A stretch of DNA of 64,000 bases from Mucilaginibacter sp. (GCF_025359345.1 NZ_JANYGQ010000036.1:124001-188000); one strand, 5' to 3'; shown: positions 39,654 through 48,728, numbered from the stretch's first letter. The notes: generated by a model from the sequence alone, not told the origin. Translations and numbers: made by a program.

Positions 39654-40974
39654 AGTTCTTATGATACGGTTTCCTCCAAACAATTATGCGCCATACCAGC
39701 TCAGCACTTGATAGTGCCACAATTGCAAAAACTGCCGCCCACACAGCATGCTCTTCTGAAGAAAACGCACCAAACAAGGCGACAAAATAAACGGTAAAGG
39801 GCAGCAAAATCATGAGGTATAAGCCTGGGATGCCTAACGGGATTTTGAACGGACGATGTCTATCCGGCTCTGCTCTGCGTAGTCTTATTAGCGACACATA
39901 TTCGAGCGAAAGGCCGGCGCCGTATACGGTTACGTCTATAATCAGTAAATCGCCAAATTTCCATAGCGTCATCAAGCTTACAATAACAGAACAGACGATT
40001 ATTGACACGTAGGGCGTTTGAAAACGGCGATGCTGGCGGTTAAGTCCCTTATGCAGCAAATCATCATCAGCCATTACCTTTGGCACCCGCGAAACGGAAA
40101 GCAACACGGCGGCGTATATCCCCAGGCTGCTGGCCATGCCTGCAAAAGCAATCAGGCCGCCAAGCCATTTACCGCTGATAATTTCGGCTACTGCAGGGAA
40201 GCCTTTATCTTCTAAAACTGCAGCACTTATGCCGGTTTGCTGGGTAACTAAAATCACCATAACATATAACACTATAACCAGCACGAAAGCAGTAAAAACG
40301 GATACCAGGTACGATTTTACCGGTTTATCAACCTCTTCGGCATAGGTGGTTACGTTGTCCCAGCCCAGGCAGTTCCACATTACCACATACAGCCCCATGC
40401 CCAGGGAAGGAAAGGGAACACCTGTTAACGATGGCGACTGGATATGTATGCCGCCTGTATGGTGCACAAAAAACAGCGTAAACATGATGATGAAAGGCGC
40501 AAACACTATTGCCCCTAAAAATAGAGCAGTCCTTCCCACAGGAACAATACCTAATATATTAAGCCCTGCCGATGCCCAAACGACGCATAAACACAGCGGG
40601 ATACGGTATTCGGCCAATGCCGGGAAAAAGTAGGAAGCATACAGCACAAACAGCCCCGGGTAAATTGCAAGGTCGACAAATGTGTAAAGCCAGGTCCACC
40701 AGCCTTCAAAAAACCCCCAGCGGGTGCCAAGCGCATATTTTACCCATTTGTAGTAGCCGCCGGTTACAGGCATCATGCTGTTCAGCTCGAGCACGGTTAA
40801 AATTGCGGGCACATCCCAAAATAGCGGGGTTACAATAAGCAGTAGTAATGCACCGTGCTCGCCAACGTGCGTTAACAAAGGTTCGAGTCCGTATGGCCCG
40901 CCGGATACGGTAAAAAAGATAACAGCGACAAGCTGTATAATCCTTATTTTTTTTAGTGGCAAAGCGGCTGACAT
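39652..40974 (-). CDS. APC-family amino acid permease
   Basis: A 440-residue transporter with about 12 membrane helices. The first helix (IRIIQLVAVIFFTVSGGPYGLE) holds the APC Gly-rich break that binds substrate, and MPVTGGYYKWVKYALGTRWGFFEGWWTWLY follows in the helix 2-3 region. GTRWGFFEGW is typical of the amino acid transporter subgroup. I chose ATG 40974; a TTG two codons upstream is possible. Substrate (amino acid or amine) is not resolved. It is divergent from the sugar cluster. Confidence 0.88.
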   Translation of the reverse strand: MSAALPLKKIRIIQLVAVIFFTVSGGPYGLEPLLTHVGEHGALLLLIVTPLFWDVPAILTVLELNSMMPVTGGYYKWVKYALGTRWGFFEGWWTWLYTFVDLAIYPGLFVLYASYFFPALAEYRIPLCLCVVWASAGLNILGIVPVGRTALFLGAIVFAPFIIMFTLFFVHHTGGIHIQSPSLTGVPFPSLGMGLYVVMWNCLGWDNVTTYAEEVDKPVKSYLVSVFTAFVLVIVLYVMVILVTQQTGISAAVLEDKGFPAVAEIISGKWLGGLIAFAGMASSLGIYAAVLLSVSRVPKVMADDDLLHKGLNRQHRRFQTPYVSIIVCSVIVSLMTLWKFGDLLIIDVTVYGAGLSLEYVSLIRLRRAEPDRHRPFKIPLGIPGLYLMILLPFTVYFVALFGAFSSEEHAVWAAVFAIVALSSAELVWRIIVWRKPYHKN

Positions 40975-41186
40975 CGGCAATAAAAATATTATTTATTAGC
41001 CATGAAATCTAATACCAACTTTAAAATTTCCTTAAAAAAACATTAACTCAACGTATCATAAATTTTACAATTAATTCACGCTATGTGTGGCGTATTAAAT
41101 CAAAATTAAGTATGCGTTACATTTTTTCCGCGCCTTAAAAAGCCGCAACCTATTGTTTAGTTTTAATAAAATTGAAAGCTATTGCT
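40975..41186. other. Divergent promoter region of the sugar cluster
   Basis: AT-rich region of 212 bp serving the permease on the left and the seven-gene cluster on the right. TACATTTT at about 41118 is a near match to the plus-strand -7 consensus. No full consensus promoter is seen. Confidence 0.35.
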
Positions 41187-42233
41187 ATGCGGAAAAAGAT
41201 ATTATTTATCACCGGCTCTATCAATCAAACCACGCAGATGCACCAGATATCGCGGCACCTGCAACAGTACGATTGCTGGTTCAGCCAGATGTTTCCCAAC
41301 TCCAATTTTTTAAAGACCATTATAAAACATACGCGGCTTGCCGATGGAACAGTGTTAACGGGCCAGTTTAGGGAAAACTCCGAAAACTACCTGTCATCGC
41401 AGGGTTTGCAGGTTGATTACGGCGCGCAATTAAACAAGTACGACCTGGTAGTTTATTGCTCTGACATGGTGGTTGACCCTAAGTTTAAGGATACCAAAAC
41501 GATTTGGGTGCAGGAGGGGATGATTGATAAACGCACCATATTAACCGGGATTGTAAAGGCGCTGGGTATTGCCCCTTATTTTACAGGCGACACCTCATTA
41601 AATGGTTCGACCAACCAATGCGACATTTACTGTGCCGCATCCGAAGGATATAAAAATCATTTTATTAAATACGGTACAGCCGCCGGGAAACTAATAGTAA
41701 CAGGGATACCGAATTACGATAATCATATGGAGCATGTAAAAAACGATTTCCCGTTTCACGATTACGTGATGGTGGCGACGTCGGACATGCGAGAAACCTA
41801 TCGTTTTGAAAACCGTGTGGCGTTTATAAAAAAGGCGGTTAAAATAGCTGCCGGCCGGCCTATGCTTTTTAAACTGCACCCTAATGAAAAGTTCAACAGG
41901 GCCGAAGCCGAGATCCGCAAGTATGCACCCGCCGGAACATTGGTATTTAACAGCGGCAACACTAGCCACATGATAGCCAATTGCTTCGAACTGGTAACGC
42001 AGTATTCAACAGTGGTTTATACGGGCATTTCGCTGGGTAAAAAAGTGCATTCGTATTTTGATGTGGATGAGCTGAAGCGCCTGTCGCCCGTGCAAAACGG
42101 CGGGACGTCGGCAATAAACATCGCCCAGGTTTGCAGGGCTTTTATAGAGTTTGAGGGGAAGAAAGAGGATTTCGTTCCGGCGTTTATACCGCTGCCCGTG
42201 GCCATGCCGGATTACGAGTGTGAATACGCATAA
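41187..42233 (+). CDS. GT-B-fold glycosyltransferase/glycerophosphotransferase-like protein
   Basis: A 348-residue soluble protein starting at ATG 41187. KKILFITGSINQTTQMHQI is the N-terminal Rossmann strand and loop; DYGAQLNKYDLVVYCSDMV, TIWVQEGMIDKR, CDIYCAASEGYKNHF, GKLIVTGIPNYDNHMEH and GRPMLFKLHPNEKFNRAE follow. The order of strand-GIP-N and KLHPNE is like the CDP-glycerol glycerophosphotransferase/GT-B type, in which FKxHP is conserved. It could attach or use the sugar made by the downstream genes. It starts the operon, 16 bp before the next gene. Confidence 0.65.
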   Translation: MRKKILFITGSINQTTQMHQISRHLQQYDCWFSQMFPNSNFLKTIIKHTRLADGTVLTGQFRENSENYLSSQGLQVDYGAQLNKYDLVVYCSDMVVDPKFKDTKTIWVQEGMIDKRTILTGIVKALGIAPYFTGDTSLNGSTNQCDIYCAASEGYKNHFIKYGTAAGKLIVTGIPNYDNHMEHVKNDFPFHDYVMVATSDMRETYRFENRVAFIKKAVKIAAGRPMLFKLHPNEKFNRAEAEIRKYAPAGTLVFNSGNTSHMIANCFELVTQYSTVVYTGISLGKKVHSYFDVDELKRLSPVQNGGTSAINIAQVCRAFIEFEGKKEDFVPAFIPLPVAMPDYECEYA

Positions 42234-42249
42234 CAGCATTGCAGAGGGT

Positions 42250-43059
42250 ATGGGGTTAAAAATAGTGATCGTTGTACAGGCCCGGATGTCGTCGAACCGT
42301 TTACCGGGGAAGGTTATGCTCCCGGTTTTAGGGAAAAGCCTGCTCTACCGGATGATTGAACGGCTGAAACAGGTACGCCATGAGGTGCAGTTGGTAGTTG
42401 CTACATCGCATAAGGGGGATGATGATATCATAGAATACGAATCCTTAAAAATGGGGGTGCCCTGCTTCAGGGGCGACCTTAATAATTTGCTCGACCGGCA
42501 CTACCAGGCAGCAAAAGCATTCGAAGCTGATATCGTGCTTAAAATACCTTCTGATTGCCCGCTTATCGACCCTCAAATTGTTGACAACGTGCTTGATGTT
42601 TTTATGGCCGATGGCGGTAAATACGACTATGTAAGCAACCTGCACCCGGCTACTTACCCGGACGGGAACGATGTGGAGGTGATGACTATAGATTGTTTAA
42701 AAAGGGCGTGGCAGGTAGCTGTAAAACCTTTGGAACTGGAGCATACCACGCCTTATATATGGGAAAACGCCGGCAGGTTCAGGATAGGTAATGTGAGCTG
42801 GGAAACAGGGCTCGATTATTCCATGTCGCACCGGTTTACCATTGATTACGAAGCCGATTATCAATTTATAAAAAGGGTATTTGAAGAGCTTTATGAAGCA
42901 AACCCGGAATTTACCTGTACCGACATTATAAACCTGCTTGAGGCAAAGCCCGGGATATACAACATTAATGCACAATACGCCGGCGTAAACTGGTACCGCC
43001 ATCATTTGGATGAGCTAAAAACCATTACCGCTGAGCAGACAAAAATACCTGCAGTATAA
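42250..43059 (+). CDS. SpsF-like cytidylyltransferase
   Basis: A 269-residue nucleotidyltransferase of the CMP-sugar synthetase (SpsF/CTP-transf_3) type. KIVIVVQARMSSNRLPGKVMLPVLGKSLLYRMIERL (blocks) holds the CTP-binding QARMxSxRLPGK motif, and DIVLKIPSDCPLIDPQIVDNVLD is the substrate and metal region. The C-terminal part is about 50 residues beyond the core. It probably activates the product of the cluster as CMP-sugar. ATG 42250 was chosen over an open frame that overlaps the preceding gene. Confidence 0.88.
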   Translation: MGLKIVIVVQARMSSNRLPGKVMLPVLGKSLLYRMIERLKQVRHEVQLVVATSHKGDDDIIEYESLKMGVPCFRGDLNNLLDRHYQAAKAFEADIVLKIPSDCPLIDPQIVDNVLDVFMADGGKYDYVSNLHPATYPDGNDVEVMTIDCLKRAWQVAVKPLELEHTTPYIWENAGRFRIGNVSWETGLDYSMSHRFTIDYEADYQFIKRVFEELYEANPEFTCTDIINLLEAKPGIYNINAQYAGVNWYRHHLDELKTITAEQTKIPAV

Positions 43060-43069
43060 ACCAATAATA

Positions 43070-43927
43070 ATGCACCAAACACAAATAAACCGGCTTGAAG
43101 CAACAGCTTTAAACGTACGCGAACATATTATAAAAATGTCGACCGATGGGGGCTGCTTTGTAGGCGCCTCACTTTCGGCGGCCGATTTGATAGTTTACCT
43201 GTATTCGGAGTTTTTAAATGTAAACGCAGGAAACTTAAACGATCCAAACCGCGATTACCTATTCCTGTCAAAGGGCCATGACGTACCAGCACTCTACGGC
43301 ACATTTGTCGAGCTTGGCTTGCTGGAAAAAGAGCGCCTTCAAAATCATTTAAGCCTTAACGATAATATTTACTGGCACCCCAATACAAAAATACCGGGCA
43401 TCGAATTTCATTCCGGCTCGCTGGGTCATTTGCCATCGGTGGCTATCGGTGTGGCTATGGATATAAAAATACGTGGCGGCAGCAACAGGGTGGTTTGTAT
43501 TATGGGCGATGGCGAACTGAACGAAGGTACCTGCTGGGAGGCAGCCTTGGTGGCCAATGCTTATAAGCTTGACAATTTGATTTTTGTAATCGACCGCAAC
43601 CATTTCCAGGCCAATATGGCAACGGAGGATTTGATCCCGCTGGAGCCGCTGCACGATAAATTTACGGCATTTGGCGCCGCAGTAAAACGCATAAACGGCC
43701 ACGACTTTGAGGCCCTGCATGAGGCATTTTCGGCATACCCATTCGAAGCCGGCAAGGTTAACGTGGTAATAGCTGACACGGTTAGGGGTAAAGGTCTGCC
43801 CAGCATTGAGCGCCGCGCCGACAGGTGGTTCTGCAATTTTAACGCCGAAGAAGTTGACGGCCTGCTGAAAGAACTGCACGGCGAGCACACCACACAATTA
43901 ACATCAGAAACTTTAGTAGTGAGGTAA
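43070..43927 (+). CDS. Transketolase, N-terminal (TPP-binding) subunit
   Basis: A 285-residue half-transketolase. It has SLSAADLIVYLYSEFLNV, LFLSKGHDVPALYGTFVELG, FHSGSLGHLPSVAIGVAMDIKI and the TPP/metal motif VVCIMGDGELNEGTCWEAALVANAY (GDG...N), all as in transketolase domain 1. The second half is the next gene, 2 bp away, so together they form a two-subunit enzyme moving a two-carbon ketol group. In a NeuB cluster this suggests extension or trimming of a sugar rather than pentose phosphate metabolism (inference). Confidence 0.9.
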   Translation: MHQTQINRLEATALNVREHIIKMSTDGGCFVGASLSAADLIVYLYSEFLNVNAGNLNDPNRDYLFLSKGHDVPALYGTFVELGLLEKERLQNHLSLNDNIYWHPNTKIPGIEFHSGSLGHLPSVAIGVAMDIKIRGGSNRVVCIMGDGELNEGTCWEAALVANAYKLDNLIFVIDRNHFQANMATEDLIPLEPLHDKFTAFGAAVKRINGHDFEALHEAFSAYPFEAGKVNVVIADTVRGKGLPSIERRADRWFCNFNAEEVDGLLKELHGEHTTQLTSETLVVR

Positions 43928-43929
43928 CC

Positions 43930-44868
43930 ATGACTTACGAAGAATTATTAACCGAAACCGCCCTGAACGACGATCGCTTTATAGTGATGACGGCCGAAAA
44001 CAGGGCTTTAGTGCGCAATATACCAGCCAAATTAGGAAACAGGTTTATCGACACCGGCATAACGGAACAAACCATGATCGGCGCGGCTGCCGGTCTTGCG
44101 CTGCGCGGTCGTATACCGGTAGTGCATGCGCTCGCATCCTTTTTATCTATGCGGGCATTTGAGTTTATCCGTACGGATGCAGGCATCCCCAAACTTCCGG
44201 TTAAGTTGAGCAGCTTTATTCCCGGTTTTTTATCCGACGGCAACGGCCCGACGCACCAGGCGCTGGAAGACATCGCCCTGATGTGCGGCATCCCAAATAT
44301 GACGGTTTTTGCGCCGGCAGACGAGGATGACCTGGTAAAAATGCTGCCGCAGGTATGGAAGCACCCCAATCCTTCATACGTACGCATCAACACCCGGAAA
44401 ACCGATTACGTGCACGCCCCTTTTGAGTGGGGAAAAGCAGAGGTTGTTTCTATTGGTGAAGATGTAACCATATTAACTTACGGGCTGCTGTTTGAACAGG
44501 CATTGATAGCCGCCGAAGTTTTAAAAAGCGAAGGGTTGAGCGTAGGTCTTATAAACATGCGCAGCCTTAAGCCGGTTGATGAACGTGCTATACTGGAGGC
44601 CACGCGCGAAAGCCGCCTCACCATAACGCTTGAAGACCATTTTCAAACAGGCGGCCTTTACAGTATAGTCGCTACGGTGCTGCTTAAGCATGGACTGACC
44701 GCTAATGTGTTGCCAATTGCATTAAATGAACGATGGTTTAAGCCATCGCTGTTGCCAAATGTGCTGCAGCACGAAGGTTTCACCGGTAAGCAAATTGCCG
44801 AAAGAATATTGGGTTACAAAACTTTTTTCACTCAGCCTAAAATGGCCATTCCCGAATTTTCAGAATAA
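43930..44868 (+). CDS. Transketolase, C-terminal (pyrimidine-binding) subunit
   Basis: A 312-residue protein with the transketolase Pyr domain (FIVMTAENRALVRNIPAKLGNRFIDTGITEQTMIGAAAGLALRG in blocks, with the cofactor-activating Glu in TEQ), PVVHALASFLSMRAFEFIRTD, LPSDGNGPTHQALEDIALM-like segment and a C-terminal transketolase_C domain (ILTYGLLFEQALIAAEVL, GLINMRSLKPVDERAILEAT, ITLEDHFQTGGLYSIVA). It partners the preceding gene. The spacing of 2 bp implies coupled translation. Confidence 0.9.
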   Translation: MTYEELLTETALNDDRFIVMTAENRALVRNIPAKLGNRFIDTGITEQTMIGAAAGLALRGRIPVVHALASFLSMRAFEFIRTDAGIPKLPVKLSSFIPGFLSDGNGPTHQALEDIALMCGIPNMTVFAPADEDDLVKMLPQVWKHPNPSYVRINTRKTDYVHAPFEWGKAEVVSIGEDVTILTYGLLFEQALIAAEVLKSEGLSVGLINMRSLKPVDERAILEATRESRLTITLEDHFQTGGLYSIVATVLLKHGLTANVLPIALNERWFKPSLLPNVLQHEGFTGKQIAERILGYKTFFTQPKMAIPEFSE

Positions 44869-44879
44869 AAAACCAATTT

Positions 44880-46217
44880 ATGCCAAACACTGTAAAATTT
44901 AACAACAATTACCCCGAAATAACTATTTCAAACGGTCTTTATGAACGCGCCTTAAAGGTGCAGAAACCGGTTACCCAAACCCTGGCAAAAGGCCCGGGCC
45001 AGTTTACTAATGGTGTTGCACCCAAGTACATTAAACGCGGACAAGGTTCGCATGTGTGGGATGTTGATGGTAACGAGTATATCGACTTCAATTCGGCCAT
45101 CGGCCCTATATCATTGGGTTACGCTTATCCTGCTGTCGACGAGGCCATCAAAAGTCAATTGGCGGATGGTATCACCTTTTCGCTGATGCACCCGCTGGAA
45201 GTTGAACTTTCAGAATTGATACAGGAAGTTATACCAAATGCCGAGGCTGTAAAAATATCGAAGACCGGGGCTGATGTATGTTCGGCGGCCATTCGCGTTG
45301 CCCGCGCCTTTACTGGTCGCGACAAAATATTTTGTTGCGGCTACCATGGTTGGCACGATTGGTATATCGGTATTACCAGCCGTAATGCCGGTATTCCTGA
45401 GGCTATCCAAAACATGACGTATACCTTCGAGTATAACGACATTGAAGCCATAAAAGCAGCACTGGATGAAACCGTTGCGGCGTTGATATTGGAGCCGTTT
45501 ATTTTCGAAGCGCCTAAACCGGGCTTTTTGAAAGAACTGGCCGAAGTGTGTAAAGCAAACGGAACGCTGTTAATTTTTGATGAAATGTGGACCGGTTTCC
45601 GCATTGCCATAGGCGGCGCCCAGGAATATTTTGATGTAAAGCCCGACCTTGCTGTTTACTCCAAAGCTTGCGCCAACGGCATGCCCATAGCCCTGCTTAC
45701 TGGCCGCGCCGATGTAATGGAGTTGTTCAACTCGGAGGTGTTCAGCTACACCACCTTCGGCGGTGAAGCCTTGTCGCTGGCTGCCTGCATCGCTACCATA
45801 AATGAGCTCCGCGATAAAAATGTACCCCAATATCTTGACGAAAAAGGCGCGCTGCTAAAAGACGGCTATAACAGTCTCGCCATTGGAATGGGCATGGATA
45901 TCTACACGCGCTGTATAGGTTACAACTGCCGTTCAATGGTAACATTTACCCCCGAAGCAGGCAATGCCCTTGAGGTAAAAACCCTGATGCAGCAGGAGAT
46001 GATAAAGCGCGGTGTGCTATGGGCCGGCTTCCACAATATGTCTTACAGCCATAGCGATGAGGACATTTCCTATACGCTTGCGGCGTATCGCGATGTGATG
46101 CCGATTATGAAAGAGGCCATACAAAGCGGCAATGTTAAGCAATATCTAAAAGGTAACGTGCTGGAGGCCGTATTCCGTAAGGTGAGCAATTACAATATCA
46201 AACCTAAAACAGTTTAA
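44880..46217 (+). CDS. Class III PLP-dependent aminotransferase (GSA-aminomutase-like)
   Basis: A 445-residue PLP enzyme. Residues about 50-330 show RGQGSHVWDVDGNEYIDFNSAIGPISLGYA (blocks), KTGADVCSAAIRVARAFTGRDKI, CCGYHGWHDWYIGITSRNAGIP, LLIFDEMWTGFRIAIGGAQE and the Schiff-base Lys in LAVYSKACANGMPIALLTGR. It is related to hemL in the same window but differs in the substrate region, and YHGWHDW replaces YHGHSD. It likely puts an amino group on a keto- or aldehydo-sugar. It is 11 bp behind the transketolase. Confidence 0.9.
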   Translation: MPNTVKFNNNYPEITISNGLYERALKVQKPVTQTLAKGPGQFTNGVAPKYIKRGQGSHVWDVDGNEYIDFNSAIGPISLGYAYPAVDEAIKSQLADGITFSLMHPLEVELSELIQEVIPNAEAVKISKTGADVCSAAIRVARAFTGRDKIFCCGYHGWHDWYIGITSRNAGIPEAIQNMTYTFEYNDIEAIKAALDETVAALILEPFIFEAPKPGFLKELAEVCKANGTLLIFDEMWTGFRIAIGGAQEYFDVKPDLAVYSKACANGMPIALLTGRADVMELFNSEVFSYTTFGGEALSLAACIATINELRDKNVPQYLDEKGALLKDGYNSLAIGMGMDIYTRCIGYNCRSMVTFTPEAGNALEVKTLMQQEMIKRGVLWAGFHNMSYSHSDEDISYTLAAYRDVMPIMKEAIQSGNVKQYLKGNVLEAVFRKVSNYNIKPKTV

Positions 46218-46241
46218 ACATCGTCAACCCCTAAGTGACTA

Positions 46242-47048
46242 ATGACTGATATTTTTTCTTTAAAAAATAAAACTGCAATTGTAACAGGCGCGCTGGGCCT
46301 GCTTGGTAAAAAACACTGCGAGGCCCTGGCTTTTGCCGGTGCGAACGTTGTAGTAGCCGACTTGGACGAGAACGGGGCTGAGGCATTTGCCGAAACGCTT
46401 GGCGAACAGCATGGCGGCCTGGGTATTGATGTTACCAACGAGCGCTCATTAAAAATAGCCCGAGATAAGATTTTAACCCGTTATGGGTCGATAGATATAT
46501 TGGTGAACAACGCCGCGATAAACGACATGTTCGAGAATCCGGGCCTTGCAAAAGATCTCTCGGCATTTGAAAACTACCCGCTGGATGCGTTTAAAAAATC
46601 GCTCGACGTGAATATCACCGGCGTTTTTTTAGCCTCGCAGGTATTTGGTGCCGTTATGGCCGACCAAAACAGCGGCAGCATTATCAACATAGCTTCTACC
46701 TATGGCATAGTTGGCCCCGACCAATCTATCTACCGCAACGAATGCGGCGAACAAACCTTTTATAAGTCGCCGGTTTACCCGGTTACCAAGGGCGCCGTAA
46801 TAAACTTTACCCGCTACCTGGCCGCTTACTGGGGTAACAAAGGCGTGCGGGTAAACACGCTTTCGCCGGGCGGGGTGGAGAATGCACAAAACGAATTTTT
46901 TATACAAAGCTACTCGGCCAAAACTTTACTGGGCCGCATGGCAACAGCAACTGATTACCAGGGTGCGTTGGTTTTTTTAGCCAGCGAGGCATCGGCCTAC
47001 ATGACCGGCGCAAACCTGGTAGTTGATGGCGGATGGACCGCTATTTAA
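46242..47048 (+). CDS. Short-chain dehydrogenase/reductase
   Basis: A 268-residue SDR. The NAD(P) motif is TAIVTGALGLLGKKHCEALA (TGxxGxxG), with an Asp after beta2 (VVVADLDE) favouring NAD. NNAAINDMF is the NNAG motif variant. Catalytic Ser is in GSIINIASTYGIVG, and YPVTKGAVINFTRYLA supplies Tyr and Lys. RVNTLSPGGVEN follows. In this cluster it could oxidise or reduce a hydroxyl to prepare the aminotransferase substrate. It is 24 bp from its neighbour. Confidence 0.92.
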   Translation: MTDIFSLKNKTAIVTGALGLLGKKHCEALAFAGANVVVADLDENGAEAFAETLGEQHGGLGIDVTNERSLKIARDKILTRYGSIDILVNNAAINDMFENPGLAKDLSAFENYPLDAFKKSLDVNITGVFLASQVFGAVMADQNSGSIINIASTYGIVGPDQSIYRNECGEQTFYKSPVYPVTKGAVINFTRYLAAYWGNKGVRVNTLSPGGVENAQNEFFIQSYSAKTLLGRMATATDYQGALVFLASEASAYMTGANLVVDGGWTAI

Positions 47049-47075
47049 ATAGAACCCTTAAATATTGATTGATAT

Positions 47076-48506
47076 ATGTTAAACGAAAAACTTTCACGCA
47101 TTAAATTACTCCTCACAGATTGTGACGGCGTATTAACCGATGGCGGCGTATACTATGGCGAAGCCGGCGAAGAGTTCAAGAAATTCGATATCCGTGACGG
47201 GATGGGTGTTGAACGGCTGCGCAATTTTGCAGGTGTAACAACCGGCATTATTACCGGCGAACTTTCTCCCTCATTGATTAAACGTGCCGAAAAACTAAAA
47301 ATAACTGAATTGCACTTAGGGGTAAAGGACAAACCTGCGGCATTTAAAGAAATTTTAACCCGCCTGGACCTGCAACCCGAAGAAGTGGCCTACATAGGCG
47401 ATGACACCAATGATTTAGAGGTAATGAAGCTTGCCGGCGTTACCGCCTGCCCGGCCGATGCCATATCCTTTATAAAAGAAGTTGCCGGCATAATATGTGA
47501 GGCAAAAGGCGGACAGGGATGTTTCAGGGAATTTGCTGAGATGATCATCGCTTCGCATCAAACTTCAACAAAAGCAGTTTCTTCAGCCAACAGCGTTATC
47601 GAATTAAATACCGGTAAGAAAATTGGCAAAGGCGAACCCTGCTATATCATTGCCGAGATCGGTATCAATCACAATGGTTCGCTAGAAATTGCCAAACAGC
47701 TGATTGATGAAGCGGTTGCCGCCAAAGCCAGCGCTGTGAAATTCCAGAAAAGGACCCCGGAGATTTGCGTGCCAAAGGACCAATGGGACATAATGCGTGA
47801 CACCCCCTGGGGCCGGATTACCTACATCGATTACAAACGTAAAACAGAATTTGGCATTGCCGAGTATGCAACTATCGACCAATACTGTAAAAAGCAGGGC
47901 ATCGATTGGTTTGTATCAACCTGGGATGTTGAGGCGGTTGATTTTATGGAGCGTTTTGATACCCCTTTGTATAAGCTGGCCTCAGCCTCGTTAACCGATT
48001 TTCCGCTGATAAACCGGATACTGCTGACCGGAAAGCCATTAATGCTTTCAACCGGGATGTCGACCAATAAAGAAATTGAAGATGCCGTAAACCTGGTAAG
48101 GGCATTTGATGAAAATTACCCTTTGCTGGTGGCTCATTCAACATCGGCATACCCATGCAAACCGGAAGAGCTGAACTTAAAAATGATACAGACGCTTGGT
48201 GATAAATACCCGGGTCTGCCGATAGGCTATTCGGGTCACGAAACCGGGCTGGCTACCACCGTAGCTGCGGTATCATTAGGTGCAACATTCGTGGAGCGCC
48301 ATTTTACCCTCGACAGGGCCATGTGGGGCTCGGACCATGCCGCATCCGTAGAGCCGCAAGGCTTTCAGCGCCTGGTACGCGATATTCATGATGTGGAAAC
48401 CGCCACCGGGGATGGTATAAAAAAGGTTTATGACTCTGAGCTTGGGCCGATGAAGCGTTTGCGGGTTAACATTGGGGAGGAGTATAGGGATAAATCGATG
48501 GCGTAA
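47076..48506 (+). CDS. neuB: HAD phosphatase-NeuB (nonulosonate synthase) fusion
   Basis: A 476-residue two-domain enzyme. Residues 1-165 are a KdsC-type HAD phosphatase (LLLTDCDGVLTDGGVYYG with nucleophile DxD, GVTTGIITGELSPSLIKRAEKL, VKDKPAAFKEIL, AYIGDDTNDLEVMKLAG). Residues about 185-470 are a NeuB-type synthase (YIIAEIGINHNGSLEIAKQLI, AVKFQKRTPE, FVSTWDVEAVDFMERFDTPLYKLASASLTDFPL in blocks, LMLSTGMST, HSTSAYPCKPEELNLK, IGYSGHETGLATTVAAVSLGATFVERHFTLDRAMWGSDHAAS in blocks). The C-terminal SAF domain of classical NeuB is missing. It may couple PEP condensation to removal of the sugar phosphate. Confidence 0.92.
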   Translation: MLNEKLSRIKLLLTDCDGVLTDGGVYYGEAGEEFKKFDIRDGMGVERLRNFAGVTTGIITGELSPSLIKRAEKLKITELHLGVKDKPAAFKEILTRLDLQPEEVAYIGDDTNDLEVMKLAGVTACPADAISFIKEVAGIICEAKGGQGCFREFAEMIIASHQTSTKAVSSANSVIELNTGKKIGKGEPCYIIAEIGINHNGSLEIAKQLIDEAVAAKASAVKFQKRTPEICVPKDQWDIMRDTPWGRITYIDYKRKTEFGIAEYATIDQYCKKQGIDWFVSTWDVEAVDFMERFDTPLYKLASASLTDFPLINRILLTGKPLMLSTGMSTNKEIEDAVNLVRAFDENYPLLVAHSTSAYPCKPEELNLKMIQTLGDKYPGLPIGYSGHETGLATTVAAVSLGATFVERHFTLDRAMWGSDHAASVEPQGFQRLVRDIHDVETATGDGIKKVYDSELGPMKRLRVNIGEEYRDKSMA

Positions 48507-48536
48507 TATCTTACTATTCGCCAGCCAAAACCGCGC

Positions 48537-48681
48537 GTCATTGCGAGGAACGAAGCAACCTCTACGCAAGCAAATCAATGAAGGAAAAGCTTTGTGTTGA
48601 CCTATAAGCCGCATTTAGGTCGCCACAATTATTAGGTTCATGAATGTCCTATGTAGAGGTTGCTTCGTTCCTCGCAATGAC
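48537..48681. repeat. MITE-like element, near-perfect 30-bp TIRs
   Basis: Left arm GTCATTGCGAGGAACGAAGC, AACCTCTACG (48537-48566); right arm TGTAGAGGTTGCTTCGTTCC, TCGCAATGAC (48652-48681). The arms match at 29 of 30 positions around an 85-bp AT-rich centre. It carries no ORF. Confidence 0.85.
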
Positions 48682-48728
48682 GAATTGGTGAGTGCTCTGT
48701 GCATTATTGTATGTATCGGCAATAGAAA

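Noticed and set aside
43349..43897. 182-codon open frame on the minus strand
   Set aside because: It is antisense to the transketolase N-terminal subunit with clear TPP motifs.
44880..46217. Second hemL for haem synthesis
   Set aside because: It is a class III aminotransferase like HemL, but lies in the sugar cluster and differs at the substrate region (YHGWHDW against YHGHSD).
41187..48506. Standard sialic or legionaminic acid pathway
   Set aside because: No NeuC-type epimerase, DegT aminotransferase, GNAT or UDP-sugar dehydratase is present, and transketolase and GSA-type aminotransferase have no place in those routes.
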